DNA of 64,000 bases from Deltaproteobacteria bacterium (GTDB taxonomy: Bacteria > Desulfobacterota > BSN033 > UBA1163), in assembly GCA_016875195.1 (NCBI GenBank), contig VGRY01000002.1:1-64000 (forward strand), written 5' to 3'. Under the pieces are notes generated by a model. It ran no database searches, was not told the origin of the DNA, and was given only the letters and a program-made list of their open reading frames with translations. Position 1 is the stretch's first letter. The number at the start of each line of letters is the position of its first letter. The position numbers and the translations under genes are program-made. Below are positions 31,979-40,743 of the stretch, in pieces.

Positions 31979-33075
31979 TCTCTCTTTCTCTCTTCCTTTA
32001 AAATCTGGATGGCCTCAGGGTGAAACCGGATTCCTACTTCCTGATTGGGGGAAAACGACCCCTGTCTGAGCGGATCATAGGAAGTGGCATTGACCAGATG
32101 GCCATCCAGTTGAATGAGGTAGTCGACTTTCTCTCCCAAAAATACTCTTTCCACAATCGTTGCCTTCAACGCCCCTTCATCAGAAGGCTCTGTCAGGATG
32201 ATCGTTTCCGGTCTTACAAAAATATTAATCTTTTCCCCGGATTTAACATGGTGTGAACCTCTTGAAACCTGATACTCCTTTTTAAAGAGTTGAAGGGTCA
32301 CCTGATTATTCGCAATCGCTTTGATCTCAGCAGGGAAGACGTTGATCTTGCCGATGAACTGCGCTACAAAGGGAGAGTCTGGTTTGAGATAGAGCTGCTC
32401 AGCAGTTCCAATCTGGATGATCCTGCCTTCGTTCATCACGGCGATGTGGTCTGAGACGGCCATGGCCTCTTCCTGGTCGTGAGTCACATAGACGGCTGTG
32501 ATGGAGAGGGTTTTCTGAAGCCGCCGGATTTCCCCCCGCATATAGACCCGTAGTTTGGCATCCAGGTTGGAGAGAGGCTCATCAAAGAGAAGGACCCGTG
32601 GCTGGATCACAACAGCCCTTGCCAGTGCCACCCTCTGCTGTTCACCTCCTGAAAGTTGATGGGGGAACTGTCGTTCAAACCCTTTAAGCCCTACCAGATT
32701 GAGAACATCGGTGACCGATTTCTCGATCGGTGTCCTTTCCATTCCTTTCACTTTCAACCCATAGGCCACATTTTCGAAAACAGAGAGATGTGGGAAAAGG
32801 GCATAGTTCTGGAAAACGAAGCCAATGTTTCGCTGGTTGGCCATGAGGTCTGTGACGTCTTCTTCTCCAATGAAGATACGGCCTTTATCCGGTCTTTCAA
32901 AACCGGCAATCATGCGAAGGGTGGTCGTCTTTCCGCATCCCGAGGGACCCAGCATGGTCAAAAACTCCCCTGGCTGAACATCAAAGCTGACCTGATTAAC
33001 TGCAGAGACCTCTCCTTTGACACGATGAAGGAAAGTTTTAGAGATATTTTCCAGACGTATTTTAACTGCCTCCAC
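31975..33075 (-). CDS. FbpC/PotA-type ABC transporter ATPase (second importer)
   Basis: This 366-residue ATPase has Walker A GPSGCGKTT (about residues 39-47), signature LSGGEQQRVALARAV, Walker [13 protein letters not shown] and VTHDQEEA. A C-terminal TOBE-type domain follows from about residue 250. It lies 1 nt after the permease gene and overlaps the small secreted-protein gene, forming the operon binding protein-permease-ATPase-accessory protein. Confidence 0.92.
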   Translation of the reverse strand: MEAVKIRLENISKTFLHRVKGEVSAVNQVSFDVQPGEFLTMLGPSGCGKTTTLRMIAGFERPDKGRIFIGEEDVTDLMANQRNIGFVFQNYALFPHLSVFENVAYGLKVKGMERTPIEKSVTDVLNLVGLKGFERQFPHQLSGGEQQRVALARAVVIQPRVLLFDEPLSNLDAKLRVYMRGEIRRLQKTLSITAVYVTHDQEEAMAVSDHIAVMNEGRIIQIGTAEQLYLKPDSPFVAQFIGKINVFPAEIKAIANNQVTLQLFKKEYQVSRGSHHVKSGEKINIFVRPETIILTEPSDEGALKATIVERVFLGEKVDYLIQLDGHLVNATSYDPLRQGSFSPNQEVGIRFHPEAIQILKEERKRD

Positions 33076-33076
33076 T

Positions 33077-34795
33077 TTATCCTCCTAAAATATTGGCCAT
33101 ATCAGGAGATCCGGGTTGTCTGAACAATCGAAGGACCATGCTGATGGCTGTAATGACAACGAATACGATCAAGACGACCAGGATGGAGAAGGCGGCAGCC
33201 ACTCCCAACTCTAACTCGGTCATTTTTTCAAGGATGCGGACGGTGATGAGTGTCCAATTGATTGAGATGAGAAAGATGGTCGCGCTGATCGCAGTCATGG
33301 AACGAATGAAGACTACCCCGAGGCCGGCAAAGAAGGCTGGAAGGATGAGGGGCATGGTGATGCGCCGAAACGTGGTTCCGGAGCCTGCTCCGAGACTGTA
33401 AGATGCTTCCTCAATGCTCGGGTCAATCTGCTGGAGAATGGCCACAGTAGTTCGGATTCCAGTAGGGCCATATCGGAAGACATAGCAGGCGATGATGATG
33501 ATGGCTGTGCCGGTCAGGAGAAAAGGGGGATCGTTGAAAAAGAGGAGGTAGGCGATGCCTACGATCGTCCCGGGCAGAGAGTAATTAATCATCGAGACGA
33601 TCTCCATGGATTGCCGGGAAGGAAAGCTCTTTTTTGAAACAAGATAGCCCAGGATTACAGCGTATATTCCTCCAAGAGGCATTCCAACACCGGCAATGAT
33701 GAGGGTATCACGGATCGCCTTTAGACCTTCGGTAAAGACTACTCGATAATGCTTCAGGGTCATCTGAAAGTTGGCCCCGAAGGCCTGAACAATGGAGGCA
33801 TAAAAGAGGAGGACGTAAAAATAGAAGATAAATGCCGAGATGAAGAGACAGAGGCCAAGAAGAAGAAATTTTGCCCAGGGCGAGACACTCTTGATCTGGG
33901 TCTGGGCTCCGACCTTGCCTGAGATGGTGACATAATATTTACGGCTGACCCAGAAGCGCTGGAGGAGAAAGACCAGGAAGGCAGGCACCAATAGAACGAA
34001 GGAGAGGACAGCGCCTCCCTTCAAATCGAAAAGCCCGGTAATTTGAAGATAGGCCTGAGTTGGAAGCACAGGAAAGGAGTTTCCTGCGAGGATCAAAGGT
34101 GTGGCAAAGTCAGCAAGAGAGGCGGCGAAGAGGAGAAGAAAGGAGTTGGCCAACCCCGGTACGGTAAGCGGAAGCGTAATCGTCCTAAAGACACGGCGTC
34201 GCGAACTGCCCAGGCTAAAGGCCATATCTTCGATATTGGGATCAATGCCTGCAATGATCGCTTTCAAGGTAAGGTAGGCAATGGGAAAGTAGGTGATTGT
34301 TTCGGAGAAGAGGGTTCCATGAAGGCCGTAGACAGTAAACCCCTTTATCCCCAGCAGGTCATAGGTGATCAGCCCCCTGGGACCGAAAGAGAAAATCATC
34401 GCGATGGCTGTAGTAAAAGGAGGGGAGATCAGGGGAAGGATGATCGAAGCATCGAGAAAGAGAGTCCATGCCTTTGGAAGGTTGGTGCGCACAGCGGTAT
34501 AGGCGAAGAGAAAACCGAGTGCTGTTCCGCAGAGACCGACCAGAGAACCCAGGAGCAGGCTGTTCCAAAGGGCCTGACGCTGATTTGGATCGCCCAGAAT
34601 GCCAATCACATTGCTAAGAGTGAATTGCCCCCCCTCTTCAAACGTTCTGGCAAAGAGCTTGATTAATGGGACGAGGATGAAAAGACCGAGGAGGCCCCAG
34701 AGAATGATCAGAGTGATGAGCAGAAGAGGGTCTCTGAGCAGTTGACGGAAGCGGTCTTTGAGGTTGGGTTCAATGACTGCCGAAGACATCTTCAT
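33077..34795 (-). CDS. FbpB-type ABC transporter permease (second importer)
   Basis: This 572-residue inner-membrane protein has two fused permease halves, each of about six hydrophobic segments. EAA-type loops read EDMAFSLGSSRRRVFRTITLPL and EEASYSLGAGSGTTFRRITMPL. Two nearby ATGs (34795 and 34789) are possible starts; neither has a strong ribosome site. It is separated from the binding-protein gene by 288 bp of repeat-rich sequence. Confidence 0.9.
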   Translation of the reverse strand: MKMSSAVIEPNLKDRFRQLLRDPLLLITLIILWGLLGLFILVPLIKLFARTFEEGGQFTLSNVIGILGDPNQRQALWNSLLLGSLVGLCGTALGFLFAYTAVRTNLPKAWTLFLDASIILPLISPPFTTAIAMIFSFGPRGLITYDLLGIKGFTVYGLHGTLFSETITYFPIAYLTLKAIIAGIDPNIEDMAFSLGSSRRRVFRTITLPLTVPGLANSFLLLFAASLADFATPLILAGNSFPVLPTQAYLQITGLFDLKGGAVLSFVLLVPAFLVFLLQRFWVSRKYYVTISGKVGAQTQIKSVSPWAKFLLLGLCLFISAFIFYFYVLLFYASIVQAFGANFQMTLKHYRVVFTEGLKAIRDTLIIAGVGMPLGGIYAVILGYLVSKKSFPSRQSMEIVSMINYSLPGTIVGIAYLLFFNDPPFLLTGTAIIIIACYVFRYGPTGIRTTVAILQQIDPSIEEASYSLGAGSGTTFRRITMPLILPAFFAGLGVVFIRSMTAISATIFLISINWTLITVRILEKMTELELGVAAAFSILVVLIVFVVITAISMVLRLFRQPGSPDMANILGG

Positions 34796-34862
34796 CTTAA
34801 TGCGCGCTCAAAGGGAGGCATATGTAATTTCTGACCATAGATGTTTGAAATTTATCCCAAAA

Positions 34863-34997
34863 TCCCTCCCCCTTGATAGGGGAGGTCGGTGCGACTCGAA
34901 ACCGAGGTGGGGGTGGGGGTGGATTGAAGAGGCTTGCTGTAAATTTAGTTTTGTTCCCCCTCCCCTTCATCCCCTCCCACCAGGGGAGGGGAGATTT
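34863..34997. repeat. CCCTCCC/GGGAGGG palindrome cluster
   Basis: CCCTCCCCCTTGATAGGGGAGG and CCCCTCCCACCAGGGGAGGGG frame a G-rich centre (GGTGGGGGTGGGGGTGG). It is a large member of the dispersed CCTC/GAGG family, within the gap between the binding-protein and permease genes. Confidence 0.6.
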
Positions 34998-35083
34998 ATT
35001 TTGGTTTTTTCTTAATAGAGAAAATTCTCAGACTTTATCGTTTGTCTATTTAAACAACTGGGACATTTATCGTATCTATGGAG

Positions 35084-36097
35084 TTAAGGCAGAACTTCTT
35101 TAATCCAGCGCTCCACGATCCTTTTTCGGTTCTGGCCTGCCCAGACGTCATCGATCGGAAAGATCTTCGCCCCTTTTAAAACCTCAGCAAGGCTTTGCTC
35201 GGTCTTCACTTCAGGATGGGCTGGAATAAAATTGATCTTGTATTTTGCATAGTGATTCTGCATAGCGGGACTAGTTGCCCAGTCAATCAGTTTTTTTCCG
35301 AGGGCAGGGTTTTTGGCTCCTTTGAGCAGGGAAATGGCTTCTGCTGCGGTGCCAATTCCTTCCTTGGGGAAAGAGATCACCACATCGTACCCTTCCTGTC
35401 TAGTCTTCAGGGCATCAACGATAAAAAAGATTCCAGCGCCCGCCTGCGCCAGACCGACCGGAATCGTTCCTCCTCCTCCGCTCTTTGTATAAACCTGAAC
35501 ATTCTGGCGAAGTTTCTTCATGAAGTCAAAAGCCTTCTCTTCGTCCCTGTTAAAAATCTCAAGGATTGAGAAGATCCGGGTGACAGCCGTCCCTGAGGTT
35601 CTCGCATCCGCCATCTGGATCATTCCCTTGTAAGCAGGATGAAGAAGATCATGCCAGGAGACCGGAGGAGCGAGGCCCTTTTCCTTCAGAAATTTGTTAT
35701 TGCTCATAAAGACGAGCGGATCATCAGCAATGCCGATCCACTGTCCATCCGGGTCTTTAAATCGTCCAGGCAAAACCCCAAAGGTCGGGGGTTTATAAGG
35801 ATCAAAAACGCCTTCTTTTATTCCAGCCCCAAAGGTTTCTACCGGGCCGCCGAAGAGGACATCAACACGGGGATTGTTCTTTTCAGCGATGATCCGAGCC
35901 AATGCTTCCCCGGAAGAGAAGCGAAGGAAGTTGACCTTAATGCCCGTGGCTTTTTCAAACTCCTCAAACATAGGCCGTGCCCAGTTCTCGGGCCAGATGG
36001 AGTAGGCATTGAGGCTTTCTGCAGAATAGGCATGATGGATTGGAAAAAGCAGGATAAAAAACAGACCCAGCATAAAAATTACTTTGAACCTTTTCAT
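35084..36097 (-). CDS. FbpA/AfuA-type extracellular solute-binding protein
   Basis: This 337-residue binding protein has a signal sequence (MKRFKVIFMLGLFFILLFPI, cleavage near HAYSAES). The mature part begins LNAYSIWPENWARPMFEEFEKATGIKV and contains VDVLFGGPVETFGAG and WHDLLHPAYKGMIQMAD, typical of the iron/phosphonate/hexose-phosphate binding family. The ligand is unknown. AAAGGAGAATTTCT precedes the ATG. A minus-strand promoter lies at 36181-36209, and the gene is divergent from the third importer. Confidence 0.9.
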   Translation of the reverse strand: MKRFKVIFMLGLFFILLFPIHHAYSAESLNAYSIWPENWARPMFEEFEKATGIKVNFLRFSSGEALARIIAEKNNPRVDVLFGGPVETFGAGIKEGVFDPYKPPTFGVLPGRFKDPDGQWIGIADDPLVFMSNNKFLKEKGLAPPVSWHDLLHPAYKGMIQMADARTSGTAVTRIFSILEIFNRDEEKAFDFMKKLRQNVQVYTKSGGGGTIPVGLAQAGAGIFFIVDALKTRQEGYDVVISFPKEGIGTAAEAISLLKGAKNPALGKKLIDWATSPAMQNHYAKYKINFIPAHPEVKTEQSLAEVLKGAKIFPIDDVWAGQNRKRIVERWIKEVLP

Positions 36098-36180
36098 AGA
36101 AATTCTCCTTTCTTATAGGGGTTGATAAACTCCAATTAGTTATGAGGAATTAGGATGACCCCTTCCTCATTCCGAAAGCA

Positions 36181-36209
36181 AGTTTATTAGAGTCACATTA
36201 AAAAGTCAA
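36181..36209 (-). promoter_or_regulatory. Promoter of the second importer operon
   Basis: On the minus strand TTGACT (36204-36209) and TAAACT (36181-36186) are 17 nt apart, about 85 nt before the binding-protein start. Confidence 0.5.
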
Positions 36210-36243
36210 CCCAGCCATCATTAATCTTATGAGTCGATTTACC

Positions 36244-36273
36244 TTGACATCTTTTTGATAGATAAGATAGTAT
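36244..36273 (+). promoter_or_regulatory. Promoter of the third importer operon
   Basis: TTGACA (36244-36249) and TAGTAT (36268-36273) with an 18-nt spacer point rightward. The -35 box lies only 35 bp from the -35 box of the opposite promoter, so a shared regulator is possible. Confidence 0.5.
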
Positions 36274-36406
36274 TGTGAAACATTTAACCCGATAAAAAAA
36301 GGAAGGAGGGGGATGCAAGAAGGGGGGGAGATTATTTTGAAATCACTGTATCGTTCATAGGGTTTTTCTTAGAACTTTTAACCTTAATGGAAAGGAGGGT
36401 ATTTCA

Positions 36407-37708
36407 ATGAAGAGAAAGATTTTTATGAGAGTCGCCACACTTTTTTTATTGGCACTTGTCACGGTTCTTTGGGTATCTCCAACTGAAGTTCAGGCTCAGA
36501 AAGAGAAAATTGGCTGGGTCGGCCCGGTTTATAAGGAGCTTTCCGACAGTTTAACCAAAGGTTTTAAAGAGTATTATAAAAAGACTTATAACAAGGATAT
36601 TGAGATCACATTCATCCGGCCCGGAGGATGGCCTGTGTGTGTGGACAAGGTGCGAGCATGGAAGGGCAAACCCGATGCCGATGTTTTTCTTGGCGCTGGC
36701 GCTCCTGCGTTCGAGGTTCTGGAAAAAGAGGGTTTGATCGTTCCTTATAAACCGAAGGATTGGGACAAGATTCCCGATAAATGGGGCGGCATGAAGGTGA
36801 AGGACGAAAAACTGATGTGGACCTGTTTTGCGCCGTGGATCGTGACCAACCTTTATAACGAAAGAGTTCTCAGAGCCCTCAAATTGCCGGCGCCAAAGAC
36901 CTGGAAGGATTTGCTTAATCCGATATATCGGGATTTAATCGTCCAAACCTTACCCTATGCCTCGGGTACTCAGCATGAGGTGATCGAGATTCACCTGCAG
37001 AGTTTCGGAGAGAAAGAAGGATGGGCCTACAACCGATTGTTGGCGGCGCAATTAGCAAGGTTTTCAACAGGAAGTGTTGATACCACTCATATGGTCAGCC
37101 GGGGAGAGGTTCCCATTGGCATTGCACAGCCCCAGATGAATGCGATGGCTGCGAGGGCGGATGGTTATCCGGTGAAGGATTTGCTTCCTGATAAGACGAT
37201 CCTCGTTCCCGAAGCAGTCGGTTTGCTGAAAAACGCACCCAATGAGGCCAATGGAAAAATCTTTTTGGACTGGCTGTTCAGTATGGAAGGACAAAAATAC
37301 GTGTTAGAGGGCCGCTACTTTACCGCAAGGACAGACATTAAGTTCTCAGTTTGGGAAAAAGAGGGTGTGACCATGGCGAAACATGCCCGTGATGCTCTTG
37401 GGGTGGATTCCTTCTGGGATATGAAGGTGGGATTCATCGATTACAATCTGGATCTTGCTGCGAAGCGATGGGATGATGTCAACCGGTATTTCGAATATGA
37501 GATTTACCGGAAATGGCGTGAATTGAAGAGCAGCCTCTTTCTCATTGAGGAGGTTGAAGGTGAAGTAGATGCCGCCAAGAAGAAAGGGGCAGACGTCAGT
37601 AGAGCGGATGCAAAGATCAAAGAAGCCCGAAAGCTCTTTGAGATGGATGGGGCTTATGCTCCTGCCAGGTTGGCTGCATCAGAGGCTCGCGCATTGCTTG
37701 TGAAATGA
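36407..37708 (+). CDS. Extracellular solute-binding protein with helical C-terminal extension
   Basis: This 433-residue binding protein has a signal sequence ending near PTEVQAQ. The mature part (EKIGWVGPVYKELSDSLTKGFKEYY, GKPDADVFLGAGAPAF, TWKDLLNPIYRDLI) places it in the iron-type binding-protein class. Beyond the usual length of about 340, a C-terminal segment of roughly 80 residues (from RYFEYEIYRKWRELKSSLF) is rich in charged residues and likely forms helices. It precedes a permease and an ATPase of the same system. AAAGGAGGGTATTTCA precedes the ATG. Confidence 0.88.
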   Translation: MKRKIFMRVATLFLLALVTVLWVSPTEVQAQKEKIGWVGPVYKELSDSLTKGFKEYYKKTYNKDIEITFIRPGGWPVCVDKVRAWKGKPDADVFLGAGAPAFEVLEKEGLIVPYKPKDWDKIPDKWGGMKVKDEKLMWTCFAPWIVTNLYNERVLRALKLPAPKTWKDLLNPIYRDLIVQTLPYASGTQHEVIEIHLQSFGEKEGWAYNRLLAAQLARFSTGSVDTTHMVSRGEVPIGIAQPQMNAMAARADGYPVKDLLPDKTILVPEAVGLLKNAPNEANGKIFLDWLFSMEGQKYVLEGRYFTARTDIKFSVWEKEGVTMAKHARDALGVDSFWDMKVGFIDYNLDLAAKRWDDVNRYFEYEIYRKWRELKSSLFLIEEVEGEVDAAKKKGADVSRADAKIKEARKLFEMDGAYAPARLAASEARALLVK

Positions 37709-37794
37709 TTCTGTGAGATTCACCATGAGATAGCGAGGGCGAGTTTCTGCTCGCCCTCGCTATTTAGAGTCTGTCCATAAACTAAAGATTTTTC

Positions 37795-37900
37795 AAAAGG
37801 TCGTCATTTCCCGCTAAGGCGGGGAATCCAGTAATTTCAATCCCACCAAAGGCGGGACTGGATGCCCCGATTTAATCGGGGCATGACACAAAAAGTGCAT
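37795..37900. repeat. GTCATTTCCCGC-type dispersed palindrome
   Basis: Two palindromes, CCCGCTAAGGCGGG and ATGCCCCGATTTAATCGGGGCAT, with GTCATTTCCCGC at the left end and GCATGACAC at the right end. This resembles the widespread GTCATTCCCGCG..GGGAATGAC intergenic repeat class. It lies in the binding-protein/permease gap. Confidence 0.6.
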
Positions 37901-37935
37901 TTATAAACGGACTCAATTTAGGTAAGGACTAAACC

Positions 37936-39618
37936 ATGTCTCGAGGAAACCTACTCATCTCTGCCATCCTGTGGCTCGTTGTCGCCCTCTTTGTCATCTA
38001 TCCGCTCTCCTTTTTAATCATCGAAAGTTTTAAAATAGCGGGTACCGACCAGTATGGGCTAAAAAATTACATCGATTTTTTTAAGGACTCCTATTATCTC
38101 AAAACCTTTGCCAACACCCTATTGCTTGCGGTGCTGGTGCTCATCACCACCACCCTGATTGGATTGCCGCTGGCTTATATTCTCGCAAGGTACAGGCTTA
38201 AGGGAAAGGTTCTTTTCACGGCTCTGATCCTACTACCCATTGTGTTGCCCGCCTATGCCGGAGCCTTTGCTCTGATTGTCTTTTTTGGCAAAATGGGAAC
38301 GGTCAATCTCCTTCTGATGGATTGGGGACTCATCAGCAAGCCGATTAACTTCGTCTTCGGACTCCATGGTCTCGTTTTTATCCAGTCCCTCCATCTTCTT
38401 CCCTTTATTGTGCTCAGCCTTTCAGCCGGGTTTACCAATATTGATCCATCCCTCGAGGAAGCCGCTGAAGTAGAGGGGGCAGGAGGTTTCAAGCGGTTTT
38501 TAACCGTCACTTTGCCTCTGACCAGCCCGAATTATCTAGCCGGCGCCGTCATCGTCTTTTTATGGCCATTCACAGATTGGCTGACTCCCTTGATCTTCGG
38601 GCAGGTCGATTTTCTTCCTTCCATCTCCTATATCAATATTTCCTACCATTTCACGGATATGCACCGCAAATATATGGGGATCGTCTCCGTGGTTGTATCG
38701 TCAATCATCTGTGTGGGCATCTTTCTGGCTTCCAAGACATGGGTGGAGAGGAAAAAATATACTGCCCTCTCAAAAGGCACCACCCTTGAGGGGAGAATTA
38801 TTGAGCCCGGGATATTGACCAAGGCAAGCGCTTATGCCTACATGTTCTTCATCGCCATCCTTGTCTTGCTTATTCCCGTTGTGATGGGTTTGTCCGCTTT
38901 TTCCCGTAGATGGGTCCTGCAGCCTTTCCCATCCTACTGGACCCTCGATAATTTTAGGCTTATCTTTCTTGAGACACCTGTGCTTTTAAAAAATTCATTT
39001 CTCTTCAGTGGCGTTGCTCTCATTTTTGGAGTGGCCTTCGGGCTGCCGGCTGCCTATCTGATCACACGGACCAAAGTCCCGGGCAAAGATACACTTGATT
39101 TCGTGATCACCCTCATGCTTGCTTTTCCTGGAATTGCCGTCGGAGTGAGCTATCTTTTAGCCTTCTGGGAGGGGATTCCTTTGGCCACGCACTGGATCAT
39201 CATGCCCCTATCCCTCTTTGTGCGACGGCTTCCCTACTTTTTAAGAATGGCTCACGCCTCCTACCTTCAACTTGATGTCTCCCTGGAAGAGGCATCGGAG
39301 GTATCGGGAGCAAGCAAAATGAAGACGTTTTTCAATATTTCGCTGCCCTTATTGCTCAAGGGGGTATTCGTGGGCCTGGTGATGTTCTTTATTATGGCAT
39401 TTCAGGAGATCTCCACAGCCATCTTCCTTTACAGGGGGGGATGGGAGACCTTGCCCATTGGCATCTATCTGAACTGGCACCGGGGAATGGAGTTCGGAAT
39501 TGCTGGTGCTATGGCTTTTCTAATGATCGTGATCATCTTCATTCTCCTTCTGATCGTTGCACGAATCGGCGGAGGAATTCTTGGAGCGGCATGGGGTTCA
39601 TCAGGAGGGAGGTATTAG
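37936..39618 (+). CDS. FbpB-type ABC transporter permease (third importer)
   Basis: This 560-residue inner-membrane permease has about twelve hydrophobic segments in two halves. EAA loops read EEAAEVEGAGGFKRFLTVTLPL (about residues 175-196) and EEASEVSGASKMKTFFNISLPL (about 455-476). The ATPase gene starts directly after its stop codon, so the two are translated together. AAGGA lies upstream of the ATG. Confidence 0.92.
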   Translation: MSRGNLLISAILWLVVALFVIYPLSFLIIESFKIAGTDQYGLKNYIDFFKDSYYLKTFANTLLLAVLVLITTTLIGLPLAYILARYRLKGKVLFTALILLPIVLPAYAGAFALIVFFGKMGTVNLLLMDWGLISKPINFVFGLHGLVFIQSLHLLPFIVLSLSAGFTNIDPSLEEAAEVEGAGGFKRFLTVTLPLTSPNYLAGAVIVFLWPFTDWLTPLIFGQVDFLPSISYINISYHFTDMHRKYMGIVSVVVSSIICVGIFLASKTWVERKKYTALSKGTTLEGRIIEPGILTKASAYAYMFFIAILVLLIPVVMGLSAFSRRWVLQPFPSYWTLDNFRLIFLETPVLLKNSFLFSGVALIFGVAFGLPAAYLITRTKVPGKDTLDFVITLMLAFPGIAVGVSYLLAFWEGIPLATHWIIMPLSLFVRRLPYFLRMAHASYLQLDVSLEEASEVSGASKMKTFFNISLPLLLKGVFVGLVMFFIMAFQEISTAIFLYRGGWETLPIGIYLNWHRGMEFGIAGAMAFLMIVIIFILLLIVARIGGGILGAAWGSSGGRY

Positions 39619-40701
39619 ATGGCCTTCATCAAGATTGAGAAGCTTTTAAAAAAATTCGGAACCATGGTGGCGGTCAACCACATTGACCTGGAGATAGAGA
39701 AAGGGGAGATGTTGACCCTGCTTGGGCCGAGCGGGTGTGGCAAGACCACCACGCTTCGATGCATCGCCGGTCTGGAAAAGCCTGACGAAGGGGATATTCT
39801 GATTGACGGTCGGCCGATGTTTTCAAAAGGTTTTGTTCCTCCCTCGCAGAGGGAGATTGGCATGGTCTTTCAAAACTATGCCGTCTGGCCCCATTTGAGG
39901 GTGTTTCATAACATTGCCTATGGATTAAAACTTCAGAAACTTTCCAAGCATGTCATCAAGGAAAAGGTGACGGAAGCGCTGGATTCGGTAGGATTGACAG
40001 GTCTGGGGAGAAGGTATCCCGGACAACTGAGCGGCGGCCAGCAACAACGGGTTGCCCTTGCCAGAGCTCTGGTGAGGAATCCGAAAGTGCTTCTGCTGGA
40101 TGAACCTCTCAGCAACCTGGATGCAAAACTGAGAGAGAAGATGCGGTTTGAGATCAAAAGCCTGGTAAGACGCATGCATATGACGGCTGTCTATGTGACC
40201 CATGACCAAGCAGAAGCCATGGTCATCTCTGACCGTATTGCAGTGATGGAAACAGGAAACATCGTACAGGTCGACGTTCCTGAGGAGATCTACAAGAAAC
40301 CTGCGAACCGGTTCGTCGCTGATTTCATCGGGACCACTAACTTCATCCCCGGGGAGATTTCGGAAGCTCCCAGGGACCGGGATCTGATTCACGTTAAAAC
40401 CGAATTTGGTCAAAAGATCTCTTGTAGGGTATTTGACTCTGCAGCGGCTGTTGTGAATCAGAAAGTTCATGTCTCGATCCGTCCTGAAGACATCGAGGTA
40501 TTTACCAAATCCCCTGAGGGACGGGATAATCTCTTCAAAGGTACCATCCAGCACCGGGCTTATCTCGGCAACTTCCTCTACTTTTTTGTCAATGTGGACA
40601 GCACCATGATCCGGGTCCAGGTGGCTTATGATGTGAGGCAGAAGGAAGGAGAAGAACTCTTTCTGTATTTGAACCCCGAAAAGTGCATTGCACTGACTTA
40701 A
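39619..40701 (+). CDS. FbpC-type ABC transporter ATPase (third importer)
   Basis: This 360-residue ATPase has Walker A GPSGCGKTT (about 37-45), signature LSGGQQQRVALARAL, Walker [13 protein letters not shown] and VTHDQAEA, with a C-terminal TOBE-like region. It directly follows the permease gene and is followed after 42 nt by the UgpB-like gene, so the two importers may share a transcript. Confidence 0.92.
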   Translation: MAFIKIEKLLKKFGTMVAVNHIDLEIEKGEMLTLLGPSGCGKTTTLRCIAGLEKPDEGDILIDGRPMFSKGFVPPSQREIGMVFQNYAVWPHLRVFHNIAYGLKLQKLSKHVIKEKVTEALDSVGLTGLGRRYPGQLSGGQQQRVALARALVRNPKVLLLDEPLSNLDAKLREKMRFEIKSLVRRMHMTAVYVTHDQAEAMVISDRIAVMETGNIVQVDVPEEIYKKPANRFVADFIGTTNFIPGEISEAPRDRDLIHVKTEFGQKISCRVFDSAAAVVNQKVHVSIRPEDIEVFTKSPEGRDNLFKGTIQHRAYLGNFLYFFVNVDSTMIRVQVAYDVRQKEGEELFLYLNPEKCIALT

Positions 40702-40743
40702 TCGGGCAAAACCCAAACCAATCTCATCTATAGGAGGTGCTCT

